From Theristus sp. LFF4_11 (Eukaryota; Nematoda; Chromadorea; Monhysterida; Xyalidae): a DNA stretch of 64,000 bases. The notes beneath the pieces were generated by a model, which was not told where the DNA came from, ran no database searches, and saw only the letters and a program-made list of their open reading frames with translations. This document shows, one piece after another, positions 49,411-59,508 of the stretch. Where the stretch lies: contig JASANC010002876.1 of the NCBI GenBank assembly GCA_030248135.1, positions 1-64,000 of the forward strand. Reading direction: 5' to 3'. Each line of letters starts with the position of its first letter. Position 1 is the stretch's first letter. A program made the position numbers and the translations under genes.

Positions 49411-49611
49411 GTTTTTTTAAGTATTGATTTTTTATCAAGAGCAAGTACATTTTAAAAGTGCATAGTTGTAAAACTGATAAACAAAAACATTGGATGCTGA
49501 TGCCGCAAAAATAAGCACCATGTTTTTTTTTAAATATCGATAGTTCATGCTCAGAGTTGACAGGAAGTATGTAGAGTTGTTCTTTGACCAAACATCAACA
49601 GGCATTTCCAC

Positions 49612-51840
49612 TCAAAATTTTGGCCGGGCGGCTTCCATTTCTTTGATCAACGTTTGCTTTTCTTCTTCCGGCAAGAAACACGAATGCGCTGCGTTCAATT
49701 GCTGAAAGAAAAGTTTGAGCTCAACAATAAAGTTTAAAAAAAGTTTATTAGGTGTTTCCAAAACTTAAAATAAGTAATAAAATTTACTGGGTGTGTTCCG
49801 ACAGCTACTGGTTGTCAAAATAAAAAATAAGCAAAACTTTATAGGTCTAACGAACGCATTGCCAGAGCTGCGCACGTGTGAGTCCAATGTTGCGATGTGC
49901 CGTCTCTAGTTCGTCGTTCAGACGCACATCAAAACACGTCGGGTCGTCTGTGTTGATGCCAAAATTGGCGTTGTCTTTTGCCAGTCTGGAAAAAACGAAC
50001 AAACTGCGCATTCAATTCTATTAATAAAACAATAAACTGGTCTAACTGTGAATCCCAGACAATCACCTAATTGGTTGCTTTTGACTTGGGCGCTCTGTTT
50101 GGTCCAACCAGCTCAATGCAGCCAATCATTCACACGTTTTACAAGTTGAAAAATACAAAAAAATGAACGAACCTTCGAATCGGATGCTGCCGCCAAGAGT
50201 CCGTGACGGCGCTGGTGCACACGCTCGACGTTGGGCAGACCTCGAAGTGGACACGCCGCCGCAGGAGCCGTTCGTAGATGCGCTCGTCCGCAAGCGCCCG
50301 GTAGCCGTGGCCGATACGCTCCGCGTGCATCCGCTCGACCGCCTGCAAATGCTCGCGGTAAAAGTTCTTTTTGGGTGTCAGAAAAGCTGCAGAGAAATGA
50401 AAAACGTTTTTGAATGAAAAGCGAAGCGAAAAAACGAAATGAAAACCGCGAAGTTTCGACTTGCGTATTGCACGTCGCCGGCAGTGCCGGACTCGCCTGC
50501 GTGCACCGTGCGATGGATGCCGAGCTGTTTGGCCTCCTGCAAAGTTGAAAAATTCAATTTTACCTGTTTCACTGGTATGAGCACGAAACGTTGGCTTGCC
50601 TACTCATGGTGTCTTACACATCTCTGGTATCATGCCGTGCACTGCAACTGACTGACTGACTGAAGTTGTGATGCAGAATTCTACATTCACAGTTGAAACC
50701 ACCTCAAAAATGGCAATGTTCTCCGTGTTCTCCTCGTGCAGCTTCTCCCCGGCTCCCGCGTGCGCGCAACCGGCCAAGTCAATGCCGACGACACCGTGAT
50801 TTCTTAAAAAAAGCAAAATTTACAAAAAAATGTGAAAAAATAACGTTTATGAGAAAATAAAATCCTGAGCGGCAATCATGAAGCAGTATTTAGTGACGCG
50901 TAGCTGTGTTAAAACATTGATACGTGGTCATTAAATACTGGTTCATGAATGCCCTTTAAGAGAATGAGACCATTATTGGCGCCAACCTATACTTTTTCGC
51001 CAAGTGCAGGATTTCGGACGACCACTGTGGATGCGCCCGAATGGCGCAAAGGATGGCACGTGCCTTCACACCGAAATCGCGCTCTCCCCGCTCCAAACCG
51101 CGCAACGTCGCTGCTGTCGCTGCATCGGGCGTCACCTACAGTGGAACGTTTTGTGTGTACAACGCCACGAAACACCGAAAAAGACACCGGAAAGCAAACA
51201 AGCCTGACCTCTCCCTTTGCGTGGTAGGCCTGCAGTGCCATGGTGCCGCTCTGTGTGGTGTTCGAAATGAAATGCGGCGAGAAACGTCCCTCAAAGTAGA
51301 CAACACCGTGCTTTGCTTGGTCCTCGCACAGCTCGTACGCAACGCGCTCGATCGCTTGCGCATCGCCACTGCACAATCAAAGTTTTGCTTTAGTTTATTT
51401 CCCTTTGAATAAAAACATAAAAGTTCAGGTGGAAAACAAACAAACAAACAACAACTGAGCGCACATCACGGCTGGCATGAACACGTAGAACGCCTGTAGA
51501 ACGTGATCCAAGTTGCTGCCATGCCGCGTGATCACCTTTTCTTTAAGTTCACTCAAATTGTTGACACCGATGTTCAGTGATTTTTGTCTGTAAAGCAATG
51601 TTGTAGTTTCATGCCGTTTGTAATCAACTGCATGCATCTTCATGATATTTGTGATGAAACAACACTGCCTTTTTTTACTCACTTGGCCAACTCAATTATA
51701 GTTTCGTACCGTAGAGCTCCATCAATGTGCAGATGCAGTTCAATCTGAAATGACGGAAAAATAAAAAAGACAGTTTTTGAAAAACTCAACAACTATAAAA
51801 ATAAAAGCGTTTTTGGTTGTACCTTTGGGAAGTCGAACAT
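49612..51840 (-). CDS. ADA: adenosine deaminase, 10 exons, 373 aa
   Basis: Zinc enzyme that converts adenosine (and deoxyadenosine) to inosine. Exons (minus): 51840-51823, 51744-51683, 51587-51465, 51368-51209, 51135-50987, 50802-50703, 50536-50461, 50386-50173, 49985-49856, 49701-49612; they total 374 codons. Start MFDFPK leads into IELHLHIDGALRYET (zinc ligands His10, His12). Then GVVYFEGRFSPH, RDFGVKARAILCAIR, GVVGIDLAG, HRTVHAGESGTAGDV (His216, catalytic Glu219), ERIGHGYR, VHFEVCPTSS and NFGINTDDP (Asp314, Asp315). Only 18 coding bases lie in exon 1. Length is near the human 363 aa, and the C-terminal helix ends LIKEMEAARPKF. A foldback hairpin occupies intron 5 near its donor. Confidence 0.97.
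50868..50957. repeat. foldback hairpin MITE, copy 7
   Basis: Palindromic copy in ADA intron 5, about 30 bases from the exon 5 donor. Begins GAGCGGCAATCATGAAGCAG and ends with the inverted sequence. Confidence 0.85.
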
Positions 51841-52641
51841 TTTGATGTTGTGTGATGAGTGGAGAAATGCACGAGTTAGAAAATGTTCTGTTTGGTGATA
51901 GAAGCTTCTGAATACAGATGATCGAAGTAACATCGTTGATAAAAACAAAAAGATAAGAGAACGTTGTTTTGGAAGAGAGAAAGTACACAGAAAACTGCAA
52001 TGCACATATTCAACCTACATTTTCATGCGATGCACCGTTATAAGTGGCATTAGTTGCGCACAAAACGGTCAGATGCAGGCTGTGTAAGCAATCACTTCAC
52101 TGCAACTGAATATTGCTGAAATGAAAAAAGGTGAATAAAGCACACGATTGATTTATTGGCATGTCTGTGTGTTCTGATGAAAGTTTTCGTTGAGATTTTC
52201 ATTTTACGCCTCTCCCCATCACGATCGGTGGAATGGAACGCATAGCAAAAACCAAATTCACTGTGACCAAAAACGTGAAATTAAATTGAGACCGAATTTT
52301 TAGAGAAAGCCCGGGATGGAACATGAAAAAAATCACTCTCTCTCTCTAACTTTTCTAAACCGATATTTTACGAAGATCACGAAAATGTCCTGAGTTTTGC
52401 TTCTTGTTGTCAGGTGCGCACCAGGTTGCACACGATATGTACCTAAATTTCTTGTTGAGACCAAATACAGTATGTACATGCAACTTGAATAAAAACGCAC
52501 AAACGTTCCCGTATAAAAGTAACCAGAAGTTTACTGCAGTTGATCACTTTCACATTTTGCACTCGTTCATCTGGAATAATAGTCTCCGAGCCTTTTACCC
52601 ACCGAAGCGCGTTTATCATTCAACGTTTTTGCCTGATCATC

Positions 52642-54809
52642 ATGTTTCCGTTGGTTACATTGGCAGTGTCTCCGTGGCTGGGCGTATGCAGCAGCGTCGA
52701 AGGCACCATCGGACTGCTGTTGCTGCTTGCCCTGCCACTGATGGCAATCAGACTGCTGCCCGAACTGTCCGTCATCGCGCCCATCGTCGGACTGACGTTC
52801 TTCTATCACTCGATTTTGGTTAGTTATTATCTTTTCTTTAAGACCTGCGACTCAATGCGGTGTTGTGGACGTAAAAGGAAACTAGTTTCATCTGTATGTG
52901 GTAATTCCGAATAGCCTATGTAAGTGACCCGGCCTTATTTAGAGGACTCGGATCCTTTTGCCAATTGTGAATTCTTGCGTCGTGCATGAGACTGCATGCC
53001 CATCTAGGGTTTGCGCGCATTGAGACGCGGGACCAAAATAAAAGATAATAAAGTAAATACACGACTGTCCTAAATCAACACTTTTATAAACGAACGTTTC
53101 CAAATAAAAGTCAAAATGACTGTTTAGGCTGGCATCGCTTACAACCGTCGTTCAGAGTCGATCAACCGTTGTTACATGTACATAAAGCTGTTGTTCATGT
53201 TTGTTGCACTGCTCATATTGGCCGGTTAGTCTTCCATTCGTTTGAACAATCAAGATTTATTGATCGCTTTAAGCCAAACCGCTGCGATAGGTTGTGAACT
53301 TGTGTTATGCATTGATTTGAAATGCTTGGCAACCGCATACAAACTATGCTGTATGTGCGTTCAACGAGCTCAGCAGTATTTTCAGCGGATCAACTGTTCG
53401 AGGTCGCGTTGTCGAAGGACGTGATCACGAGCGCAATGTGTCGCTCGGTCGAGTCGCTGCTCACGAACGAGTCCACGTACAACCACGGATGTCGCAATCG
53501 AATGCTGAAGTTTGCGTTCAGTCGGTGCCGCACTGCTGTGGTTTGCTGTTGTTTTAGCGTCTGTAGCGCAGGTGTAAGGCTTTTGTCTACCGTTCTGTAG
53601 ATGGAAAGTTCGAACCCCGCTGCGGACAAGACACATAATGGAGAAACTAAAGTGACCAACAACATCTAATGGTCTACTCCCTCCAGAGCCAAGGGTAAAT
53701 TTGGCTCGGGGCAGTATTGCCCGTTTCCGCCAGAGTTTCGTACCTTATGGTTTCCGGAACCGGTGCGCGAACAAATAAGTAAAAAAATGTCGCAATCGAA
53801 TGCTGAAGTTTGCGTTCAGTCGGTGCCGCACGGCTGTGGTTGTTTTTGATTGTTCAAAACCGCTCGCTCAAACGCCTACTTCGTGTTTCAGACGCCGCCG
53901 GTGTGACAAGCGTGTCGGTGGTTCTGCAGGCGGCTTTGTTCTGCAGTTCACTGATTGGCCTGCGCCAGCTGCAACGTCGCCTGCGTACCATCGAGCAGCG
54001 AGGCGGCATTCCATTGCGCTTTGTGCTCGTGCCGGCGCTGTGCCTCCGAAAGCCAGCAGCAGCAGCCGACGACGCACAACGCTCACCACCTTCATCCCTC
54101 GTCATCACCCTCCCGCATTCGCAATCCACAGAAACGGACAATCGCGCCATTCGACTCGACGTCATCTATCCACAGGTTAGCTTGAGCAGTGGAAGACGTT
54201 CAAATGGGCAACGATTATCTTTTCTTTAAGACCTGCGACTCAATGCGGTTGTGGACGTGAAAGGAAACTAGTTTCAATCTGCATGTGGTAATTCAGAATA
54301 GCCTAAGTGACCCGGGCTTATTTAGGGGACTCGGATGCCTTTGCCAATTTTGAATTCCCACGTCGTGCATGAGGCAGCTTACCCATCTATGCGCGCATTG
54401 AGACGCGGAACCAAAATAAAAGATGTTACTAAAATTCAACTTTAAGTTTAAGAAAGGACATTTTTGGAAGACCATCAAAAAACGAGTTGCAAGGAAAACT
54501 GTCAGTGCATTTTCGTCCATACAGCCCGGCTCCGAGTACCAACAGAGCGCAGCCGCGTCCGCATCGACGGCCGTCGAGCCGGAGCCGGTGACTCGTGCCA
54601 GCTCCGCGACGGCGCTGATGCCCAGCGTCTCCGATGTGCTCGTCTTCTCGCAGGTCTCGTGCAGCTGCTCGCTGTCGGACCAAATCTGCACGGATAGCCA
54701 GTGGTACAGAAAACCGTTTGCTTTCGAAACTTTTGAAATTCTAAAACTGTTTCCAAGTGCATGTCCCTGTGATTACTGGGTTACTGAAACGGCTATACTG
54801 CAGTTGTAG
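52642..54809 (+). CDS. probable four-pass membrane protein, family unknown
   Basis: Not recognised. Exon 1 (52642-52818) encodes MFPLVTLAVSPWLG, then two hydrophobic segments (GLLLLLALPLMAIRLLPE and VIAPIVGLTFFYH). Exon 2 (53128-53224) gives a third (YIKLLFMFVALLILA). Exon 3 starts at 53374 with a cysteine-containing loop (SAMCRSVESLLTNEST, an N-glycosylation site). Exon 4 (53892-54175) has the fourth segment (SVVLQAALFCSSLIGL) and a basic cytoplasmic stretch. Exon 5 (54525-54809) is a Ser/Ala-rich tail. Short loop, long loop and cytoplasmic tail recall tetraspan proteins. The end of exon 3 is unclear: it overlaps a 55-base duplication flanking a SINE, and no donor of the right phase was found, so the gene may be damaged there. 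MITE copies lie in introns 1 and 4. Confidence 0.55.
52825..53051 (+). repeat. ~220-bp TIR MITE (TCTCAATGCGCGC family), copy 4
   Basis: Best-preserved ends of the family: TTATCTTTTCTTTAAGACCT on the left and GGGACCAAAATAAAAGATAA on the right. These are inverted repeats that extend inwards through ACTCAATGCG. In intron 1 of the membrane-protein gene. Confidence 0.85.
53489..53841 (+). mobile_element. tRNA-like SINE flanked by a 55-bp direct repeat
   Basis: An insert of about 243 bases (53544-53786) has an A-box-like TAGCGCAGGTGTAAGGC, a B-box GTTCGAACCCC and an A-rich end before 53787. On each side stands the same ~55 bases (ATGTCGCAATCGAATGCTGA at 53489 and at 53787), with one mismatch. The duplicated segment is coding sequence of exon 3 of the membrane-protein gene. 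Confidence 0.75.
54214..54427 (+). repeat. ~220-bp TIR MITE (TCTCAATGCGCGC family), copy 5
   Basis: Close relative of the 52.8 kb copy, in intron 4 of the same gene and in the same orientation. Confidence 0.85.
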
Positions 54810-54841
54810 TCAAGTGTGTTCATAAGCGTTTTAGTACAGTA

Positions 54842-55815
54842 CTAGCCAATTGACCCGTGCCTACGGCACGGTTAGCTGATATCTTATAAATACAATTATT
54901 ATTTTTGAGTGGATTTTGGCTTTTTGAACCGTGCTAAAAAATGCATTGCATTTTGATTTTGAGCTGCTTTAGTCGTTCCCGTTCAAATTATCAAAAACAA
55001 TATTCTGATCGCGAACACTATCTTTACTGCATTCTGTTTAAAATTAAAAACAATCTTTTTTAATCACTAATGGTCAATTGCTGTTCCCGTTAAAAACGAT
55101 TTTAAAGTCAATTGAATTGAACCGACAAAAAGCAACGCTTTATAAAAATTGTTTTTGAATGTAATTTGTAATTGCAATTTTGAACTTTTGTTTTTGAAAC
55201 TGACACATTTCTAATTAAACCCGCGTGTTGAAAACAAATTTGAAGTGCGAAGTTTATAATTTTGCTGTAATGCTTTTACCCGTTCACTCTGCTCTAAGCT
55301 AATCCTTATCACGCACTTCATTAACAACCCCCCCCCCTCCCCGTGTATTTGATTTCGCAATTATTTTTTTAGTTGACTTGTTTAGATAAAACTTTTCTGT
55401 TTTTGAAAAAGTTCTCAAGCAAAAACTTTTCAACCAAGAGATACTGAAAAATAACGTTTTGAAATGAAAGTGCAATGTCCACTTGCAGTGTCGATGTCGT
55501 TTTGCAACCCGATTTTTGAAAACAATTGCAACTATTTTTCATAGTTGGTTTTCTTTTATTTTTCGCTTTCGGTCATCAAGTTGTAAACAGCAACAATTAC
55601 GATTTTTTGTCAATCGCATGTTAAAGCGCTGTCGGAGATGACCAAAGAGTATCATGATGACTTCGTAGTGAACAGTGACGTTTTTGAGAAAATAATTGGC
55701 ATTGATAATAGGTTGAAAAATTGAGATGCAGTTTCTTAAATAGCAAAAATAAGCGCCAATTCAAATTGCAAAAAAAGTGACACGGACACACAGACACGAC
55801 TATTATCTTAGTATA
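54842..55815 (-). mobile_element. non-autonomous Helitron-like element, copy 1
   Basis: Read on the minus strand the 3' end has the hairpin CCGTGCCGTAGGCACGG, then GTCAATTGG and terminal CTAG next to a T, the Helitron 3' signature. The 5' end is incomplete (ends at TATACTAAGATAATAG-like sequence). No Rep/helicase is encoded. Confidence 0.75.
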
Positions 55816-55820
55816 CAGTA

Positions 55821-56921
55821 CTAGCCAATTGACCCGTGCCTACGGCACGGTTAGCTAATAAATACAATTATTTTTGTGTGAATTTTGGCTTTTTGAACCG
55901 TGCCAAAAATGCATTGCATTTTGTTTTTGAGCTGCTTTAGTCGTTCCCGTTCAAATTATCAAAAACAATCTTCTGATCAAGAACACAATCTTTACTGCAT
56001 TCCGTTTTAAAATTGAAAACAATCTTTTTTTTAATCACCAATGGTCAATTGCTGTCCCCGTTAAAAATATGTGAAGCGATTTTAAAGTTAATTGAATTGA
56101 AGCGACAAAAAGTAACGTTTTATAAAATCGTTTTTGAATGTAATTTGTAATTGCAATTTTGAATTTTTGTTTTTGAAATTGACAGTTTTCTAATTAAACC
56201 CGGGTGTTGAAAACAAATTAAAATCCGAAGTTTATAATTTTGCTGTTATGTTTTTTACCCGTGCACCCTGCTCTAAGCAAATCCTTTTTAGAGTGAAAAT
56301 ATAAAAAATGAATAATAAATATAAAAAAGAGACGTTTAAATAAAAAATACCCATTTAAAAACACTGTTTTTATCCCTTAACATATACCCTAATCCCTAAC
56401 AAATAAGCTAAGCCTTTTCGCAAAGTGAAAAGGAATGGGGAAATAAAAGGTATCGTTTTTCAAACACCCATTTAAATAGTCATGCAGCTTCATTTTTGCC
56501 ATTCTGTATTTGACACATTTTATTTAAACTTGCGTGTTGAAAAAACGTCAAATTTGGAAAAATTCTCTTTTTCCAAATAACCGCTTTGAAATCCATCTTG
56601 CTTTCTAATCAGATTTTTAGTTAATCGCGGACTTCATTAACAAACCCCGTTTATTTGATTTCGCAATAATTTTTTAGTTGACTTGTTCAGATAAAATTTT
56701 TCTATTTTTGAAAAAGTCTCAAGCAATAACTTTACATCACTTTTCTGTTTTTGAAAAAGTTCTCAAGCAATAACTTTTCAACCAAATGATAATGAAAAAT
56801 AGTGCCATTTAAAAAATGAGATTTAGTTTAGCTACCTTAAATAGCAAAAATAAGCGCCAATTCAAATTGCAAAAAAAGTGACACGGACACACAGACACGA
56901 CTATTATCTTAGTATAATAGA
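55821..56921 (-). mobile_element. non-autonomous Helitron-like element, copy 2
   Basis: Immediately follows copy 1. On the minus strand it starts TCTATTATACTAAGATAATA and ends with the same hairpin and CTAG at 55821-55824, so both Helitron termini (5' TC, 3' CTAG) are present and the flanks are A and T. It shares most of its AT-rich body with copy 1. Confidence 0.8.
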
Positions 56922-56929
56922 TAATAATA

Positions 56930-58152
56930 TAGATTGACCCGAGCTTATGTGGCTTAATCAATGCCAAGCCTTTTTGGTGAAGTGGCATTGACTTAGAAAG
57001 AAAAAAAACAATAACGTTTAGTGATAAATAACCCTGAAGAAAATTTACCTTGTGCTGCCGTGAAGTCGCCTACAATACAATATTTTTTAATGTATTTAAA
57101 TAAATAAAAAATGCGAAGTTTATGATTTTGCGATTTTTACCCGTTTACCCTAACCGAAGGCATGCCTTTTTGTAAGTGAAGTAAAATTGAATAAAAAATA
57201 TAAAAACTAACGTTTTTTTATTTACCCGTTTTAAAAAGCTAATGCTTTTTTACCCGTTTACCTAAGCCAAACCTTTTTTGTAAAGTGAAATTGTGAAGTT
57301 TATGATTTTGCTATTAAATTAACGTTTTTTTCATAAAAAAATACCCGTTTTAAAAAGCTAATGCTTCTTTTACCCGGTTACCCTAACATAAGCCAAACCT
57401 TTTTTCTAAAGTGAAAATAAATAGAAGAAACAAAAAAGTGACGTTTATAATTTCGTTTTGCAGTCATTGCTTCTTTTTACCCGTTTACCCCAACATGACC
57501 CAAACATTTTGCAAAGTGAAAATGAATGGTAAATACCATTTCGACCCAATTAAAAAACTAACTTTTTTCAAAGACGGTTTTGTTACATTTTTCGCAGTCG
57601 CTCGTCAAGTTTTGAGCAGCAACAATTGCCAGTTGCCCATCGAGCGTTACGGTGAAATTATCGCTCATAACCGTGGAGTATCAATTTGAAAATGAAACAT
57701 GGAGTATCAATTTCAATGAAATTTACTTGTTTTGAATCCAAAGTCCAAAGTGTTGTTTTGAATCCAAAGTCCAAAGTGTCGATGTGCGTTTTGTAACCCA
57801 ATTTTTAATTAAAAACAAAAAAGTTCAAACTTTTTTCAAAGACGGTTTTGTTACATCTTTTCCTCCCAGTCGATCATCAAGTTTTGATCAGCCACGCTTC
57901 CATTTGCCTATGCTGCGCTGAACTGTCTCTGTTGACCAAAGAGTATCATGATGACTTCAGCTATGAAGAGCGACGTTTTGAGAAAACAATCTCAACTGGC
58001 ATTAACAAAAATAAAAATAGGTTAAGGAAATTGAGATGGATGGAGTTTTCTTAAATAGCAAAAATTAGCGCCAATTCAAATTTCATGAAAATGTGAACAG
58101 ACTTACTTAATCAGTCAGTCAGCTCACACAGTAACTATCTTAGTATAATAGA
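56930..58152 (-). mobile_element. Helitron-like element, copy 3, diverged
   Basis: The 5' end TCTATTATACTAAGATAG is clear at 58152 downward. The opposite end only keeps GGGTCAATCTATAT-like sequence near 56930, and the hairpin is lost. The body has repeated TTTTACCCGTTTACCC blocks. Confidence 0.6.
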
Positions 58153-59508
58153 TGTTTTGTTAAGCCTGTCATTTTTTAGTAAAACACAGAACCCGCGAAT
58201 GAATAAAGAACGGCACCGGGTTGGAAAAAGGACACATTTCACCACAAAAATGGGTTCTTGATTACCCAAACAGACCCGATTGTGATCATTTTTTAATTCA
58301 AAACTTCACGGGCTCTGTTTTCTGCCAAAATGACAGACAAGTTTAAAAAAAATACGCTGTACACTCGTTTCGTAAGTCGTTGTTAGGGGTGAACACTTGG
58401 AAGAAAACGCATTTCAGCAGCGGTGCCGGCAGCACATTGCTGGGGCCAGCTCAATCGAACGAACGTCAATTGGACCAAATGGTGTGAAAATAAAGAAAAT
58501 TAAAAAATAATGTATTGATGCGTCCTCATGAAAGTGATCTCATTTTTAGACTGATTTGTACAGATACCACATCTACTGCTGCTTTCTTACGCTTCCTCGT
58601 TTGTTTTGAGTCCAGTAACAATTTTCAATGTCATACATATGTACCGTAAACTTGTCAGACGTCAGCAAGTCCGTAAAGGTAAAGTCAAAGTGCGTCATAA
58701 AGCACTTGAATTTACATATCAAATTGCAAGCTAAATAACAATTTACATGTGTGTTTTGGAGGATTTTGGAGCGAGGGAGAAACTTGAGGAAAAAACAGAA
58801 ACACGCAATTTTCGTCAGTTTTTATGAATTTTATGAATCGACGCAGGTTTTTTGCTTCGGATGGAACCACGCTGCGGTCGACTGCGTTTTTTTTCATGCG
58901 CAGCAAATTGTTTTTAAAATGTCAGTTCGGTGTATTTTACGCAGGCAACCATGGCTTGCTCGGCTGAGAACTGCTTAACAAAAGCACACAAACTGCTTCA
59001 GCTACTTGCATCTTCATTCTATGTTAGCTCAAAAGTCATAATGAAGTACACATGCAATCAGTTGCAGAGGTTGGTTGGTGAATTTTAAAATTCGCATATT
59101 TTAGTTTGAAAACAGTGTTGGGTATATATGCAATACAAGATGGACCGACCGCATTGAGTTGACACAATAACCTTTGAAATATTGTGCATATTGTGACTGT
59201 ATCGTGAAGCAAAGTGCCACAATATCAACTGCGTCGACGTTAATGAGCATTCATTAACAACACGTTTTCACTTCGGTTTTTTCAACAATATCGTATTCCA
59301 GTTACCATGAGTGCAATAAAATGTTTTTTACGTGCGTCAATGTTCGAGCAAACAAATGTGTGCCATAGTGGCCGCCCTCTGAGTAAACAGACGGAAAGGC
59401 ATTAGGCGATTACCGTCGGTCGCTGTCTTCTGTTGAATCCATTTCAAAAACGATTTCATTTCCGTGATTCCAACTCCACGACGGCTACTACACATCCTGC
59501 ACGTGAAA
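58153..59508. other. spacer before the peptide gene; nothing recognised
   Basis: No gene, RNA or repeat could be supported here. It should hold the promoter of the peptide precursor that starts at 59509. Confidence 0.5.

Noticed and set aside
53550..53640. possible functional tRNA gene
   Set aside because: A- and B-box-like sequences are present, but no acceptor stem or anticodon arm can be formed; it continues into a SINE body with an A-rich end.
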